Assembly: GCF_000247815.1 (NCBI RefSeq)
Contig: NC_021677.1
Location: 9,701,904 to 9,765,903, forward strand
Source of the DNA: Ficedula albicollis
Lineage: Eukaryota; Chordata; Aves; Passeriformes; Muscicapidae
Direction of reading: 5' to 3'
Length of the DNA stretch: 64,000 nt
Of this stretch, positions 60,800 through 64,000 are shown one piece after another. The position numbers and the translations under genes are program-made. A model generated the notes under the pieces. It worked only from the letters and a program-made list of their open reading frames with translations. It had not been told where the DNA came from and ran no database searches. Every line of letters starts with the position of its first letter. Within the stretch, counting starts at the first letter, position 1.

Positions 60800-61690
60800 G
60801 GCTGCAGGCGTGCGGCTGTTTGCGCCCCGTGCCCTGCGCCGCCTCTTAAGGGCTTCCCGGTGCTCACGTCACGGTCCAAAGGTCTCCAGGCCCCACCGCG
60901 GCTCAGGAGAAACCGGAGCCGCCCGTCCCACCCGTGGAAGGAGGAAGGTGGCACGGGGCCAAGGCAATGCTCTACCTGCCTCAATAATTCATGGCACGGC
61001 TCGGTGCGGCTGCTCATCCTAGTGCCTGCGGGGTGTGGGATGCTCCCAGCCTGGCACAGCGTGTTCTCGAGGGTTGGGAATGATGGTGAGAGTTGGGGAA
61101 TAACGGGAGTCAGGGAATAATGGGAATCTGGGAGCTGGGGCTCTGTGAGGCAGAGGAGGAGGGGACAAGTGCCCCAGTACTCCTTGCCTGGTGCTGCCAT
61201 GGCATCACCTCTGGAGCCTACTGGTCTGCCCATCCCAGTGCCCACCAGGCTTGAGGCCCACTAGTCCCAGTACCAGCTCCACGGCTGTCCTGTGGTGCCC
61301 ATCCCAGTGCCTGGCAGCATTCTGGTGTCCACCTAGATCCCAGTAGGTTCCACTGTCTTAGTGCCCACCATCATCCCAGTAACCACCCATCCCAGACCGT
61401 CACTGTCCCGCTGGCTCATCCCAGTGCCGCCACCAAGCTTTCCAGCTCTGTTCCCACAGTTGGGGCTGACCTGGTAGCCTGGCAGGCCATGGTGGAGGCC
61501 ATGGCACCCCACGGGCACCATGCCCCATGTGTGTGCCCAGCCTGGAAAGGGGACACCATGCTGGCAGCCCCAGATCACCCTCAATTATTGATCACCGCTC
61601 GGGTGTCCGTGCCCAGGCTGTGCCTGCTGCCATGGCATCACACCCACAGCCCCCCTGGAGCACACGGACCACCAGCCCCTCCAGCATCAC
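60800..61690. other. GPX2 promoter side and GPX2-RAB15 spacer
   Basis: The first 160 bp is CpG-rich and carries a CRE/E-box-like tcacgtcac (60864-60872). From about 61240 to 61440 there is a loose repeat of tcccagtgcccacc type. I see no coding exon. Confidence 0.55.
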
Positions 61691-61691
61691 C

Positions 61692-61697
61692 TTTATT
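61692..61697 (-). terminator. Polyadenylation signal AATAAA of RAB15
   Basis: The minus strand reads gcagaataaaggtgatg, 267 bp after the RAB15 stop codon. Confidence 0.75.
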
Positions 61698-61963
61698 CTG
61701 CAAACCATTGTGTAAAACCGGGGGTCCCACAGGCATGGGGTGGCACAGGCTGGGCACACAGTGCCTGGACAGCCCCCACCCGACCTGCAAACCTAGGGGG
61801 GCACAGGTGCCAGGATGAGGGCCCCCCCCCTTGCCACCTTCCCATCACCCCTGTCCCTGGGGGTGTCCCGTGTTGACCCCCACTCCATGGGGGTTGCCCC
61901 AGTCCTGCCCCTACCATGCCCCCCGACACACCCTGGGGAGGGGGATCAGGGGGGTCCCAGCCT

Positions 61964-64000
<2,037 letters not shown>

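Overview
This window is vertebrate nuclear DNA, almost certainly from a bird and probably a songbird. The evidence is many truncated CR1 LINE ends, a solo LTR that resembles songbird endogenous retroviral LTRs, short introns, GC-rich genes, and proteins collinear with vertebrate orthologues. I see no bacterial operons, CRISPR arrays or phage. Six protein-coding genes are supported by exon-by-exon homology and by splice sites whose phases agree.

Layout. (1) 1-22.3 kb, minus strand: NUP160, 28 exons from a 5' part hidden in a poly-C run to about two thirds of the protein; its last exons lie left of the window. Introns hold CR1 fragments and one solo LTR. (2) 22.8-27.5 kb: GC-rich spacer and first intron, with minisatellites, a probable non-coding first exon of PLEKHG3 and several poly-C runs. 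(3) 27.5-33.0 kb, plus strand: PLEKHG3, a Rho guanine-nucleotide exchange factor. (4) 33.4-52.3 kb, minus strand, convergent with PLEKHG3: SPTB (beta-I spectrin, PH-domain isoform), with actin-binding CH domains, spectrin repeats and PH domain. (5) 55.6-59.4 kb, plus strand: CHURC1. (6) 59.98-60.8 kb, minus strand: GPX2, a selenoprotein with in-frame UGA and a recognisable SECIS. (7) 61.7-64.0 kb, minus strand: RAB15, whose 5' exons run off the right edge. The order PLEKHG3-SPTB-CHURC1-GPX2-RAB15 matches human 14q23.3, while NUP160 is on human 11p11.2, so the NUP160-PLEKHG3 junction is either a lineage arrangement or a join error.

The genes do not form one pathway. They are a conserved vertebrate neighbourhood: nuclear pore scaffold, Rho/actin signalling, membrane skeleton, zinc-binding Churchill protein, intestinal-type glutathione peroxidase and a Rab GTPase.

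The dominant oddity is technical. About 6.5 kb (10%) of the window consists of uninterrupted poly-C runs of 20 to 1510 bases, always C on the + strand. They sit in the GC-richest places and replace real coding sequence in NUP160, PLEKHG3, SPTB and RAB15, and probably exon 2 of CHURC1. Several are flanked by direct repeats of true sequence, as expected if an assembler or gap filler looped through a homopolymer node. Every long proline/glycine reading frame here comes from these runs. Other observations worth checking are an 853-bp tandem duplication in SPTB that adds 101 in-frame codons, a 75-bp in-frame duplication in another SPTB exon, an extra symmetric exon plus an 8-bp microexon in PLEKHG3, a perfect hexanucleotide array in CHURC1 intron 1, and a TCTCGCGAGA element in the CHURC1 promoter. 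I found no convincing new biological system.
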